DNA from: an uncultured Chryseobacterium sp.
Lineage (GTDB): Bacteria > Bacteroidota > Bacteroidia > Flavobacteriales > Weeksellaceae
Length of the DNA stretch: 64,000 bases
Direction: 5' to 3'
NCBI RefSeq assembly: GCF_936933875.1
Contig: NZ_CAKZIK010000070.1
Coordinates: 1-64,000, forward strand
This document shows, in pieces, positions 18,246-25,202 of this stretch (its first letter is position 1; the number at the start of each line of letters is the position of its first letter). The notes beneath the pieces are model-generated. The model worked only from the letters and a program-made list of their open reading frames with translations, was not told where the DNA came from and did no database searches. The translations under genes and the position numbers were made by a program.

Positions 18246-19265
18246 TTGAAACTCATCGAATTCACCAATAAAGGCATTTTTTGCAGGCAGGGAAATTTTT
18301 ATATTGACCCTTGGTTTCCTGTGGATTTTGCTGTGATTACGCATGGACACGCCGATCATGCAAGATGGGGAATGAAAAAATATCTGTGTCATCATTTCAC
18401 AAAACCGATTTTGAAAAGAAGAATTGCCGAAGACATTAAAGTTCAAAGTCTGGAATATGGTGAGACAATTACCAAAAACGGAGTGAAAATCACCTTTTTT
18501 CCGGCTGGACATATCATTGGTTCAGCGCAGGTTTTATTGGAATATAAAGGTTATCGTGCCGGTATTTCAGGAGATTATAAACTGCAGGATGACGGACTTT
18601 CCACCCCTTTTGAAACCGTGAAATGCAACGAGTTTGTAACCGAATCCACTTTTGGTTTACCAATTTACAACTGGCTTTCCGTTCCGGAAATCAATGAAAA
18701 AATGCAGCAATGGGTTGCTCACAATCAAAATTTTGGTAAAACTTCCGTTTTTGTAGGTTATTCTTTAGGAAAAGCACAGCGAATTTTGAAAGCGCTTGAA
18801 AATGTAGATGAAATTTATGTGCACGCTTCAATTGCCAATCTAAACGAGGCTTTTGAAGAAGTCGGCATTGATTTGCCCGATTACAAAATCCTTAATTTTT
18901 CAGAAAATTTGAAGGATATGCATGGGAAAATCGTGATTGTTCCGCCGGCTTTGTTGGACAGTAATGTAATCAAAAAAATTCCAAATCCGGCGACTGCAAT
19001 TTGTAGCGGTTGGATGCAGGTTCGTGGTTCCCGAAGATGGCGAAGTGCAGATGCAGGTTTTGCAATTAGCGATCACGCCGACTGGAAATCTTTGTTGGAA
19101 GCCGTTAAAGCAACCGAAGCAGAAAAAATTCATGTAACGCATGGTTTTACCGATGTTTTTTCAAAATATTTAAACGAAATCGGGATGAATGCCAATGTTG
19201 TTCAAACCCAATTCGGAAACGAAGAACCGGATGAAAAACCCGCTGAAAAATTTGAAAATGATTAG
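18246..19265 (+). CDS. Ligase-associated DNA exonuclease (metallo-beta-lactamase fold)
   Basis: Predicted SNM1/CPSF-like exonuclease of the bacterial ligase-associated repair set. The MBL metal motif is THGHADHARWG (His33, His35, Asp37, His38), followed by FPAGHIIGSAQVLLE, YRAGISGDYK and FVTESTFGLP. The C-terminal beta-CASP region has VGYSLGKAQRIL, ICSGWMQVRG, ISDHADW and HVTHGF. The reading frame starts with TTG at 18246; no ATG exists upstream in frame, and MKLIEFTNKG is the usual N-terminus for this family. It follows the flavoprotein by 12 bases and precedes the ligase, matching the common exonuclease-ligase-helicase-phosphoesterase order. Confidence 0.92.
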   Translation: MKLIEFTNKGIFCRQGNFYIDPWFPVDFAVITHGHADHARWGMKKYLCHHFTKPILKRRIAEDIKVQSLEYGETITKNGVKITFFPAGHIIGSAQVLLEYKGYRAGISGDYKLQDDGLSTPFETVKCNEFVTESTFGLPIYNWLSVPEINEKMQQWVAHNQNFGKTSVFVGYSLGKAQRILKALENVDEIYVHASIANLNEAFEEVGIDLPDYKILNFSENLKDMHGKIVIVPPALLDSNVIKKIPNPATAICSGWMQVRGSRRWRSADAGFAISDHADWKSLLEAVKATEAEKIHVTHGFTDVFSKYLNEIGMNANVVQTQFGNEEPDEKPAEKFEND

Positions 19266-19368
19266 GATTTTTCTCAGATTTCATGGATTTGCACAGGTTT
19301 TTTTGCGGACTTAAAATGTTTTTAAAAAATATAAAAAATATTTGCGCTTTTTGCGTTTAATAAGTAAA
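19266..19368. repeat. Spacer with degenerate CAGATTT/TTGCACAGG repeat
   Basis: The gap before the ligase gene begins with CAGATTTCATGGATTTGCACAGG, a degenerate form of short CACAGATTT-type repeats. The rest is AT-rich, with TTTGCGCTTTTTGCG just before the ligase. Similar fragments lie at 20958-21045 and about 24133-24150. No promoter matching TAnnTTTG is clear. Confidence 0.4.
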
Positions 19369-20949
19369 ATGAAGCAATTCGCCCAACTCATATCATTGCT
19401 CGAAAGCACCAACAAAACCAATGCAAAACTGGATGCAATGGTGGAATTTCTGCATTCTGCACCGGAAAAAGATAAGTTGTGGCTCATCGCACTTTTCACC
19501 GGAAAACGCCCGAAACGCAATGTTTCAACCAATCTAATGAAAGACTGGGCTTTAGAAATTACAGGAATTCCTTATTGGCTTTTTGTGGAAAGTTATAGTA
19601 GCGTCGGAGATTTAGGCGAAACTTTGTCGTTGATTTTACCTCCTCCAACTTCAGAAATTGATAAATCTTTGGACGATTGGATGCAGGAAATCATCGCGCT
19701 AAAAGATAAGAATGAAGCCGAAAAAAAAGAATTCGTCGTGAATTCCTGGAACGGCTTAGATTACACGGAACGTTTTATTTTCAACAAATTATTGGGAGGA
19801 AGTTTTCGGATTGGCGTTTCCTACAAAATGCTCGTTAACGCTTTGGCAAAATTTTCAGACCAGGAAGCGAGTTCATTGATGCATTCGATCATGGGAAAAT
19901 GGAATGTGGACGAAGTAAATTTTGAAGAATTGATTTCAGGAAAAATCATCAATCCAGATCAGTCGAAGCCCTACCCTTTCTGCTTGGCTTATGCTTTGGA
20001 AAAGGATTTGGAAGATTTGGGAAATCCTGATGATTGGCTCGTAGAATACAAATGGGACGGAATTCGTGGACAGATCATTAAGCGAAATGACGAAATTTTC
20101 ATTTGGTCACGAGGTGAGGAACTGGTTACAGAACAGTTTCCGGAATTGGCTGAAACTTTCAAAAACTGTGAAGGAAATTTTGTAATAGATGGTGAAATTC
20201 TGGCTGTGAAAGACGATAAAGTTCTTAATTTCAATGAACTTCAGAAACGTTTGAACCGAAAAAATGTCACCAAAAAAATGTTGGAAGAAATTCCGGTTTC
20301 AGTTTTCGTCTATGATGTTTTGGAATGGGAAAATGAAGATATCCGCGAAAAACATTTTCATGAAAGACGACAGATTTTAGAAAACTGGGTTGAAATTAAT
20401 CCACAAAAAAATATTAGAATTTCAGATTTAATTTCGTTTGAAAACTGGGATGAACTCGATGAAATTCGCAACAACGCTAGAGAAATCAATGCCGAGGGTT
20501 TGATGCTGAAAAATAGAAATTCCGTCTATCATTCCGGACGAAAAAAAGGCGACTGGTGGAAATGGAAAATCAATCCTTTGACGATTGATGCGGTTTTGAT
20601 CTACGCGCAAAAAGGCAGCGGAAGACGAAGCGGATATTACACCGACTACACTTTTGCTGTAAAAGATGGAGAAAAACTCGTAACCATTGCGAAAGCGTAT
20701 TCGGGATTAACAGATAAAGAAATTATGGAAGTGAGCCGTTTTGTGACAAAAAATGCGATTGAAAAATTCGGGCCGGTTCGAACTGTAAAACCCGAACTAG
20801 TTTTTGAAATTGCTTTTGAAGGAATTGGTTTCAGCAGCCGCCATAAAAGCGGTGTTGCAGTGCGTTTTCCCAGAATTTTGCGTTGGCGGAAAGACAAAAC
20901 CGTGGACGAAATCGATACGTTGGAAAATGTAAAAAAACTTATAAATTAA
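19369..20949 (+). CDS. ATP-dependent DNA ligase of the ligase-associated repair set
   Basis: Single-function ATP-dependent DNA ligase (526 residues from the MKQFAQL start), distinct from the LigD in the same island. The N-terminal alpha-helical DNA-binding domain is present (FNKLLGGSFRIGVSYK). The adenylation domain has nucleophile Lys228 in LVEYKWDGIRG, and WSRGEEL, VIDGEIL, AEGLMLKNR and WWKWKINPLTIDAVL give the remaining ligase motifs. A C-terminal OB fold follows (GYYTDYTFAVKDG, RFPRILRWRKDK). A longer in-frame ATG at 19342 would start in the repeat-like spacer. The family normally lies beside an MBL exonuclease and an Lhr-like helicase, as here. Probable role: repair ligation after exonuclease and helicase processing. 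Confidence 0.94.
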   Translation: MKQFAQLISLLESTNKTNAKLDAMVEFLHSAPEKDKLWLIALFTGKRPKRNVSTNLMKDWALEITGIPYWLFVESYSSVGDLGETLSLILPPPTSEIDKSLDDWMQEIIALKDKNEAEKKEFVVNSWNGLDYTERFIFNKLLGGSFRIGVSYKMLVNALAKFSDQEASSLMHSIMGKWNVDEVNFEELISGKIINPDQSKPYPFCLAYALEKDLEDLGNPDDWLVEYKWDGIRGQIIKRNDEIFIWSRGEELVTEQFPELAETFKNCEGNFVIDGEILAVKDDKVLNFNELQKRLNRKNVTKKMLEEIPVSVFVYDVLEWENEDIREKHFHERRQILENWVEINPQKNIRISDLISFENWDELDEIRNNAREINAEGLMLKNRNSVYHSGRKKGDWWKWKINPLTIDAVLIYAQKGSGRRSGYYTDYTFAVKDGEKLVTIAKAYSGLTDKEIMEVSRFVTKNAIEKFGPVRTVKPELVFEIAFEGIGFSSRHKSGVAVRFPRILRWRKDKTVDEIDTLENVKKLIN

Positions 20950-21060
20950 TCTCTTGTTGATTGTGCAGATTTGGCAGATTCGCTTTTAGAATTTCTAAAA
21001 AAACTTAGATGATCTTTATCTGCGTTATCTGCGAAAGTATTTTATTAAACAAAAAAATCC
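20950..21060. repeat. Spacer with TCTGCG/CAGATT-type degenerate repeats
   Basis: The gap between the ligase and helicase contains GTGCAGATTTGGCAGATTCGC on the left and ATCTGCGTTATCTGCGAAAG on the right. These are degenerate copies of a short intergenic repeat common in this window's repair island. No gene or clear promoter is visible. Confidence 0.4.
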
Positions 21061-23523
21061 GTGAGCAATAAAGATTTTCAAAACTCTCAAGGCTTCAAAA
21101 TCATCCAAAAATGGATGCAGGAAAAAGGAAACTCGCCTTTTGGTTTCCAAACTTCCACCTGGGAAAAATTTGAAAATCATTACAGCGGAATGGTTATTGC
21201 TCCAACCGGTTTTGGAAAGACCTATTCTGTTTTTTTGGCGGTGATTATTCACTTTTTAAATCATTCCGAAGAATACCAAAACGGATTGAAACTGATTTGG
21301 GTAACTCCACTCCGTTCTCTTGCAAAAGATATCGCAAAGGCAATGGAGGAAGCGATTGACGAAATTGGTTTAGACTGGAAAGTTGGTGTCAGAAACGGCG
21401 ATACTGATGTGAAAATCCGGCAACAGCAGACGAAAAATATGCCCGATATTTTGCTCGTCACGCCCGAAAGTTTACATCTTTTGTTGGCTCAAAAAAATAA
21501 TTCAAGGTTTTTTAAAAATTTAAAATGTATTGCTGTTGACGAATGGCACGAACTGTTGGGTTCCAAACGTGGTGTCATGACAGAACTCGCGATTTCATAT
21601 CTTAAAAATCTTCAGAAAAATGTGAAAATATGGGGAATTACCGCAACCATCGGCAATTTGGATGAGGCGATGGAAGTTCTGATTCCTTACAAAATCAAAA
21701 AAACCAAAGTTGTAGCGAAGGAAAAAAAGAAAACGGAAATCGTTTCCGTTTTTCCGGATGAAGTCGAAATTTTGCCTTGGGCAGGACATCTCGGAGCAAA
21801 AATGGCGGAGAAAGTCGTTCCGATTATTGAAAATTCAAAATCAACCATCATATTTACAAATACAAGAAGTCAGAGCGAGTTTTGGTATCAACTTTTGCTG
21901 GATGCAAACCCGGATTTTGCAGGACAATTGGCAATTCATCACAGTTCCATTGATGCACATTTAAGAATTTGGATTGAAGAAAATCTGAGTTCCGGAAAAC
22001 TCAAAGCCGTTGTAGCGACCTCATCATTAGATTTGGGTGTGGATTTTAAACCTGTGGATACGGTCATTCAAATCGGTTCTGTGAAAGGTGTTGCGCGATT
22101 CTTGCAACGAGCCGGAAGAAGCGGACATTCACCATTTGAAACTTCAAAAATTTACTGCGTTCCGACACATTCTTTGGAACTGATTGAAGTTGCTGCCGTG
22201 AAAGAAGCCGTAAAACAAAATATTGTAGAAAAACGCGAACCTTTGGTTTTGAGTTTTGATGTTTTGACTCAGTTTCTCGTGACCATTGCAGTTGGTGAAG
22301 GTTTTAAGGAAAAGGAAATTTTCAAAATCATCAAAATTACTTTTGCATTTCGTGAAATGACGGACGAAGAATTCCGTGAAATTCTGGAATTTCTCACGAT
22401 TGGTGGTGGAGCTTTGAAAAATTACGAAGAATTTCACAAAGTGGTCATTGAAAACGGCATATACAAAGTCACTTCCCGAAAAATTGCGATGCTTCACCGG
22501 ATGAATATGGGCGTAATTGTGAGCGATGCCATGCTGAAAGTGAAATTTCTTTCCGGCGGTTATATTGGGATGATTGAAGAATATTTTATTTCGAGACTCA
22601 AGAAAGAAGACAAATTTATTTTGGCGGGAAGAGTTCTGGAAGTGGCGATAATAAAGGAGATGACTGTTTTTGTCCGCGCTTCCAAAGGAAAAGCATTTGT
22701 TCCGAGTTATTTGGGCGGAAGATTGCCTTTGAGTTCGGATTTGGGACATTTTCTGCGCGAAAAACTTTCAGAATCGCTCAATCCAAAATCTGCGGAAAAA
22801 GAACTCAAGTTTTTGCATCCGCTTTTGGTAAATCAGGAAGCAAATTCACACATTCCGAAAATAGATGAATTTCTGGTCGAAAAAATTGAAACCAAAGAAG
22901 GTCACCACCTTTTTATGTATCCTTTTGAAGGACGTTTGGTTCATGAAGTGATGGCGGCTTTAATTGCTTTCAGAATCTCTAAAATTTCGCCGATTTCGTT
23001 TTCAATGGCAATGAATGATTATGGTTTTGAACTGTTCAGCGATTCTGAAATTCCAATAAACGAAGAAAATTTAAAACAGATTTTAAGCAAGGAAAATCTG
23101 ATGCGCGATGTTGCAAGCAGCATCAATTCTACTGAAATGGCGCGCAGAAAATTTCGAGATATTGCTGTGATTTCCGGAATGGTTTTGCAAAATTTATATG
23201 GAAAACAGCGCAACAATAAATCGCTTCAAGCTTCTGCAGGATTAATTTTCAACGTTTTGGAGGAACACAATCCGAATCATTTTCTCATTCGCCAAAGTTA
23301 TAACGAAGTTTTCAATCAGCAACTTGAAGAAGTGCGTTTAACGGAGGCATTCAAAAGAATTGAAAATTCAAAAATTATTCTGAAAACCGCGAATGCGTTT
23401 ACACCATTAAGTTTTCCAATAAAAGTCGACAGTTTGCGCGCGACGCTTTCCAGCGAGGATTTGGATGCGAGAATTAAGAAAATTCAGGCCGAAGCGCAAA
23501 AGAAATGGAGAATTGAAAGTTGA
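21061..23523 (+). CDS. Ligase-associated DEXH-box helicase (Lhr-like)
   Basis: SF2 helicase of 820 residues, predicted to unwind DNA at damage sites. Walker A is IAPTGFGKTYS (Lys53), Walker B/DEXH is AVDEWHELLGSKRG near residue 160, and motif III-like GITATIGNL follows. The second RecA domain has STIIFTNTRSQSEFW and FLQRAGRSGHSPF (motif VI). A winged-helix and Lhr-core-like C-terminal region occupies the second half. The start codon is GTG at 21061; the following SNKDFQNSQGF looks normal. The last six residues and the stop are encoded inside a copy of the AATTGAAAATTGA repeat, so the natural C-terminus has been replaced or trimmed. It lies between the ligase and the MmcB-like nuclease. Confidence 0.93.
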   Translation: MSNKDFQNSQGFKIIQKWMQEKGNSPFGFQTSTWEKFENHYSGMVIAPTGFGKTYSVFLAVIIHFLNHSEEYQNGLKLIWVTPLRSLAKDIAKAMEEAIDEIGLDWKVGVRNGDTDVKIRQQQTKNMPDILLVTPESLHLLLAQKNNSRFFKNLKCIAVDEWHELLGSKRGVMTELAISYLKNLQKNVKIWGITATIGNLDEAMEVLIPYKIKKTKVVAKEKKKTEIVSVFPDEVEILPWAGHLGAKMAEKVVPIIENSKSTIIFTNTRSQSEFWYQLLLDANPDFAGQLAIHHSSIDAHLRIWIEENLSSGKLKAVVATSSLDLGVDFKPVDTVIQIGSVKGVARFLQRAGRSGHSPFETSKIYCVPTHSLELIEVAAVKEAVKQNIVEKREPLVLSFDVLTQFLVTIAVGEGFKEKEIFKIIKITFAFREMTDEEFREILEFLTIGGGALKNYEEFHKVVIENGIYKVTSRKIAMLHRMNMGVIVSDAMLKVKFLSGGYIGMIEEYFISRLKKEDKFILAGRVLEVAIIKEMTVFVRASKGKAFVPSYLGGRLPLSSDLGHFLREKLSESLNPKSAEKELKFLHPLLVNQEANSHIPKIDEFLVEKIETKEGHHLFMYPFEGRLVHEVMAALIAFRISKISPISFSMAMNDYGFELFSDSEIPINEENLKQILSKENLMRDVASSINSTEMARRKFRDIAVISGMVLQNLYGKQRNNKSLQASAGLIFNVLEEHNPNHFLIRQSYNEVFNQQLEEVRLTEAFKRIENSKIILKTANAFTPLSFPIKVDSLRATLSSEDLDARIKKIQAEAQKKWRIES

Positions 23524-23575
23524 AAATGATTTTTTTCTCTTGATTTTTGACTCTTGATTCTTGGCTCTTAAATCT
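23503..23575. repeat. Composite repeat: AATTGAAAGTTGA copy plus CTTGATTCTTG short tandem repeat
   Basis: Bases 23503-23523 match 9956-9976 at 20 of 21 positions and supply the helicase stop codon. Bases 23536-23570 form a CTTGATT/CTTGACTCTTG-type degenerate tandem repeat like the one at 7811-7850. Confidence 0.6.
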
Positions 23576-23576
23576 T

Positions 23577-23584
23577 TACTTTTG
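23577..23584 (+). promoter_or_regulatory. Putative -7 promoter element for the MmcB-like gene
   Basis: TACTTTTG fits TAnnTTTG and is seven bases upstream of the ATG at 23592. A CTTG of the neighbouring tandem repeat lies about 20 bases upstream and could act as a weak -33 element. Confidence 0.4.
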
Positions 23585-23591
23585 CAAAGCA

Positions 23592-24131
23592 ATGATTAAG
23601 ATTGAAGAACTTGTTCACGCCTATATTTCTACGCAATGCGATTTCGAAAAACAGATTATTTTAACCAACCATTTTCACGCGGATTGGGAAGCAGATTTGT
23701 TTATCGTTGACGAGTTTGGAAACAGCCACGAAATTGAAATAAAATTCAGCAAAAGCGACTTTAAAAACGATTTCAAAAAGTTTTATACCAATCATTTTAC
23801 AGGCGAAAAATTCCTGAAACACGACAAAATTTGTTGTGGCGATTATGTGTGCAATCAGTTCAGTTTTCTTTTGCCTATGGGAATGATCAAACACAGCGAT
23901 ATTCCCGAACATTGCGGAATTATTGAATTTTACCATGATGTTGACAAGTGGGAAACTACTTTCCAAATCATTCGCAAACCGAAAAAGATTCATGAAGAAA
24001 ATTATTGGAAACTCGTAGATAAAGATTTGATGTTGAGAAAAATGGCACTCAATTTAATTCAACGAAAATTTCAACTGAAATCCAGAACAGAAGAACTGAT
24101 TTTTATAAATCCCTTTGAAATTAAAAAGTAA
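23592..24131 (+). CDS. MmcB-like PD-(D/E)XK nuclease-type protein
   Basis: A 179-residue protein. The pattern ADLFIVDEFGN...HEIEIKFSKSDFKNDFKK resembles the PD-(D/E)XK nuclease core of MmcB-family DNA repair proteins, with Asp in DLF, Glu in EIEIK and the Lys of IKFS as likely catalytic residues. FLKHDKICCGDYVCNQFSFLLPMGMI resembles the next conserved block of that family. There is no signal peptide. It sits between the Lhr-like helicase and PdeM, where the usual ligase-associated set has no such gene. The MmcB assignment is by eye and moderately certain; the nuclease role is inferred. The start was set at MIKIEELV because the upstream in-frame ATG (23547) lies in repeat DNA. Confidence 0.65.
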   Translation: MIKIEELVHAYISTQCDFEKQIILTNHFHADWEADLFIVDEFGNSHEIEIKFSKSDFKNDFKKFYTNHFTGEKFLKHDKICCGDYVCNQFSFLLPMGMIKHSDIPEHCGIIEFYHDVDKWETTFQIIRKPKKIHEENYWKLVDKDLMLRKMALNLIQRKFQLKSRTEELIFINPFEIKK

Positions 24132-24150
24132 TTTCCCACAGCTTTCACAG

Positions 24151-24795
24151 ATGAATTTAGCGACAAAAGATATATCTATTTTAAAAGAAAAATTTATCCT
24201 CACCAATCAACGTGCATTGTTTTGGGAAAGCGAGTCTGCATTGGTAATTTCAGATTTGCATATCGGAAAAACTGCCCATTTTCGCAAAAATGGAATTGCC
24301 ATTCCAAAAGATATTTTAGAAAAAGATTTACTGCGTCTGGAAAAACTCATAAAACATTTTTCTGCTAAAAAAATTATCATCAACGGAGATTTACTTCATG
24401 CAGGAGATAATTCTGATGTGGATTTTTTCTGTGAATGGCGAAACCATTTTTCAGAAACTGAATTTCATTTGGTAAAAGGTAATCACGACCGAATTTCTAA
24501 AAATTTGGAAGAAAAACTGTGTTTGACTTCAAAACAAAATCTCCTCGAAATCGGTAATTTCGCTTTCACGCACGATTTTAATTCAGACGTAAACAAATTT
24601 CAAATTACCGGACACATTCATCCCGGAATGGTGATGAGAACCAAAATCAAAAACATCAAACTTCCCTGTTTTGCAGTTGCAGAAAATCAACTTTTGCTTC
24701 CGGCATTCAGTGAATTCACAGGTTTGGACATAAAAAATATCCCTCAAAAAGGGACATTTTTTGCTTTCACGAAGAAAGAGATTTACGAAGTATAA
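24151..24795 (+). CDS. pdeM: Ligase-associated DNA damage response endonuclease PdeM (metallophosphoesterase)
   Basis: Calcineurin-like metallophosphoesterase of the ligase-associated repair set, 214 residues. Metal motifs in order: VISDLHIGKTAHFRKNGI, IINGDLLHAGDNSD, LVKGNHDR, and ITGHIHPG near the C-terminus. FTLTNQRALFWE-like IILTNQRALFWE sequence before the first motif is typical of the family. I start it at MNLATKD (24151), 19 bases after the MmcB-like stop. An ATG at 24115 in the same frame would overlap the previous gene. A hairpin terminator follows directly, ending the long plus-strand half of the repair island. Confidence 0.93.
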   Translation: MNLATKDISILKEKFILTNQRALFWESESALVISDLHIGKTAHFRKNGIAIPKDILEKDLLRLEKLIKHFSAKKIIINGDLLHAGDNSDVDFFCEWRNHFSETEFHLVKGNHDRISKNLEEKLCLTSKQNLLEIGNFAFTHDFNSDVNKFQITGHIHPGMVMRTKIKNIKLPCFAVAENQLLLPAFSEFTGLDIKNIPQKGTFFAFTKKEIYEV

Positions 24796-24834
24796 AAAAA
24801 CTGCTTCCAAACGAAAATCGGAAGCTGTTTTTTA
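24794..24834 (+). terminator. Intrinsic terminator after pdeM
   Basis: The inverted repeat AAAACTGCTTCC...GGAAGCTGTTTT has one mismatch and an 11-base loop, and ends in a T run. It closes the repair island on the plus strand. Confidence 0.8.
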
Positions 24835-24849
24835 AGGAAAATTATTTTA

Positions 24850-25005
24850 CTAATTATCCTTTACAGGAATTTGTTCTCCCGTGTTCATTCCCGAAAATAA
24901 TTCAGGGAATAAAGCCGTGATCACAAAGTAAAAAATAATCATCAGAACGATAAGTCCGATTGCGACCAATACTCCTTTTGGTGCTTTATTTTTTCCTGTG
25001 TCCAT
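24850..25005 (-). CDS. 51-residue single-pass membrane protein
   Basis: A short open frame reading MDTGKNKAPKG, then a clean transmembrane helix (VLVAIGLIVLMIIFYFVITA), then LFPELFSGMNTGEQIPVKDN and a TAG stop. The positively charged N-terminus before the helix fits an inner-membrane orientation with the N-terminus inside. Function unknown. It is antisense to its neighbours, alone on the minus strand, between pdeM and pruA. The well-formed helix and charged flanks make a real gene likely despite the small size. Confidence 0.7.
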   Translation of the reverse strand: MDTGKNKAPKGVLVAIGLIVLMIIFYFVITALFPELFSGMNTGEQIPVKDN

Positions 25006-25105
25006 AGTTTGTTTTTTAATGTTAATCAAAGATGCAACTTTTAATTGTGTGCTACTTTACACAATGATTTCAAAAATTTTCAGGATTTCAACTTTCGCTA
25101 ATCAT

Positions 25106-25136
25106 TTTCAGTTTTCGGCTTAAATGCTTAATTTTG
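25106..25136 (+). promoter_or_regulatory. Putative promoter of pruA
   Basis: TTTC (25106-25109), 19 bases, then TAATTTTG (25129-25136). The -7 element matches TAnnTTTG and the -33 element is one base from TTTG. It would give a leader of about 60 bases before the ATG at 25203. Confidence 0.6.
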
Positions 25137-25202
25137 TTGAAATACGGAAACACCTGAATTTTCGTGTTTTTTCAATCAAGATTAATTAAATAAATCAATA
25201 AT

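Noticed and set aside
22144..22749. A 201-residue minus-strand frame antisense to the Lhr-like helicase.
   Set aside because: Composition (many His, Asn, Phe) is typical of a shadow frame of a Lys/Glu-rich AT-rich gene; the plus-strand frame has clear helicase motifs.
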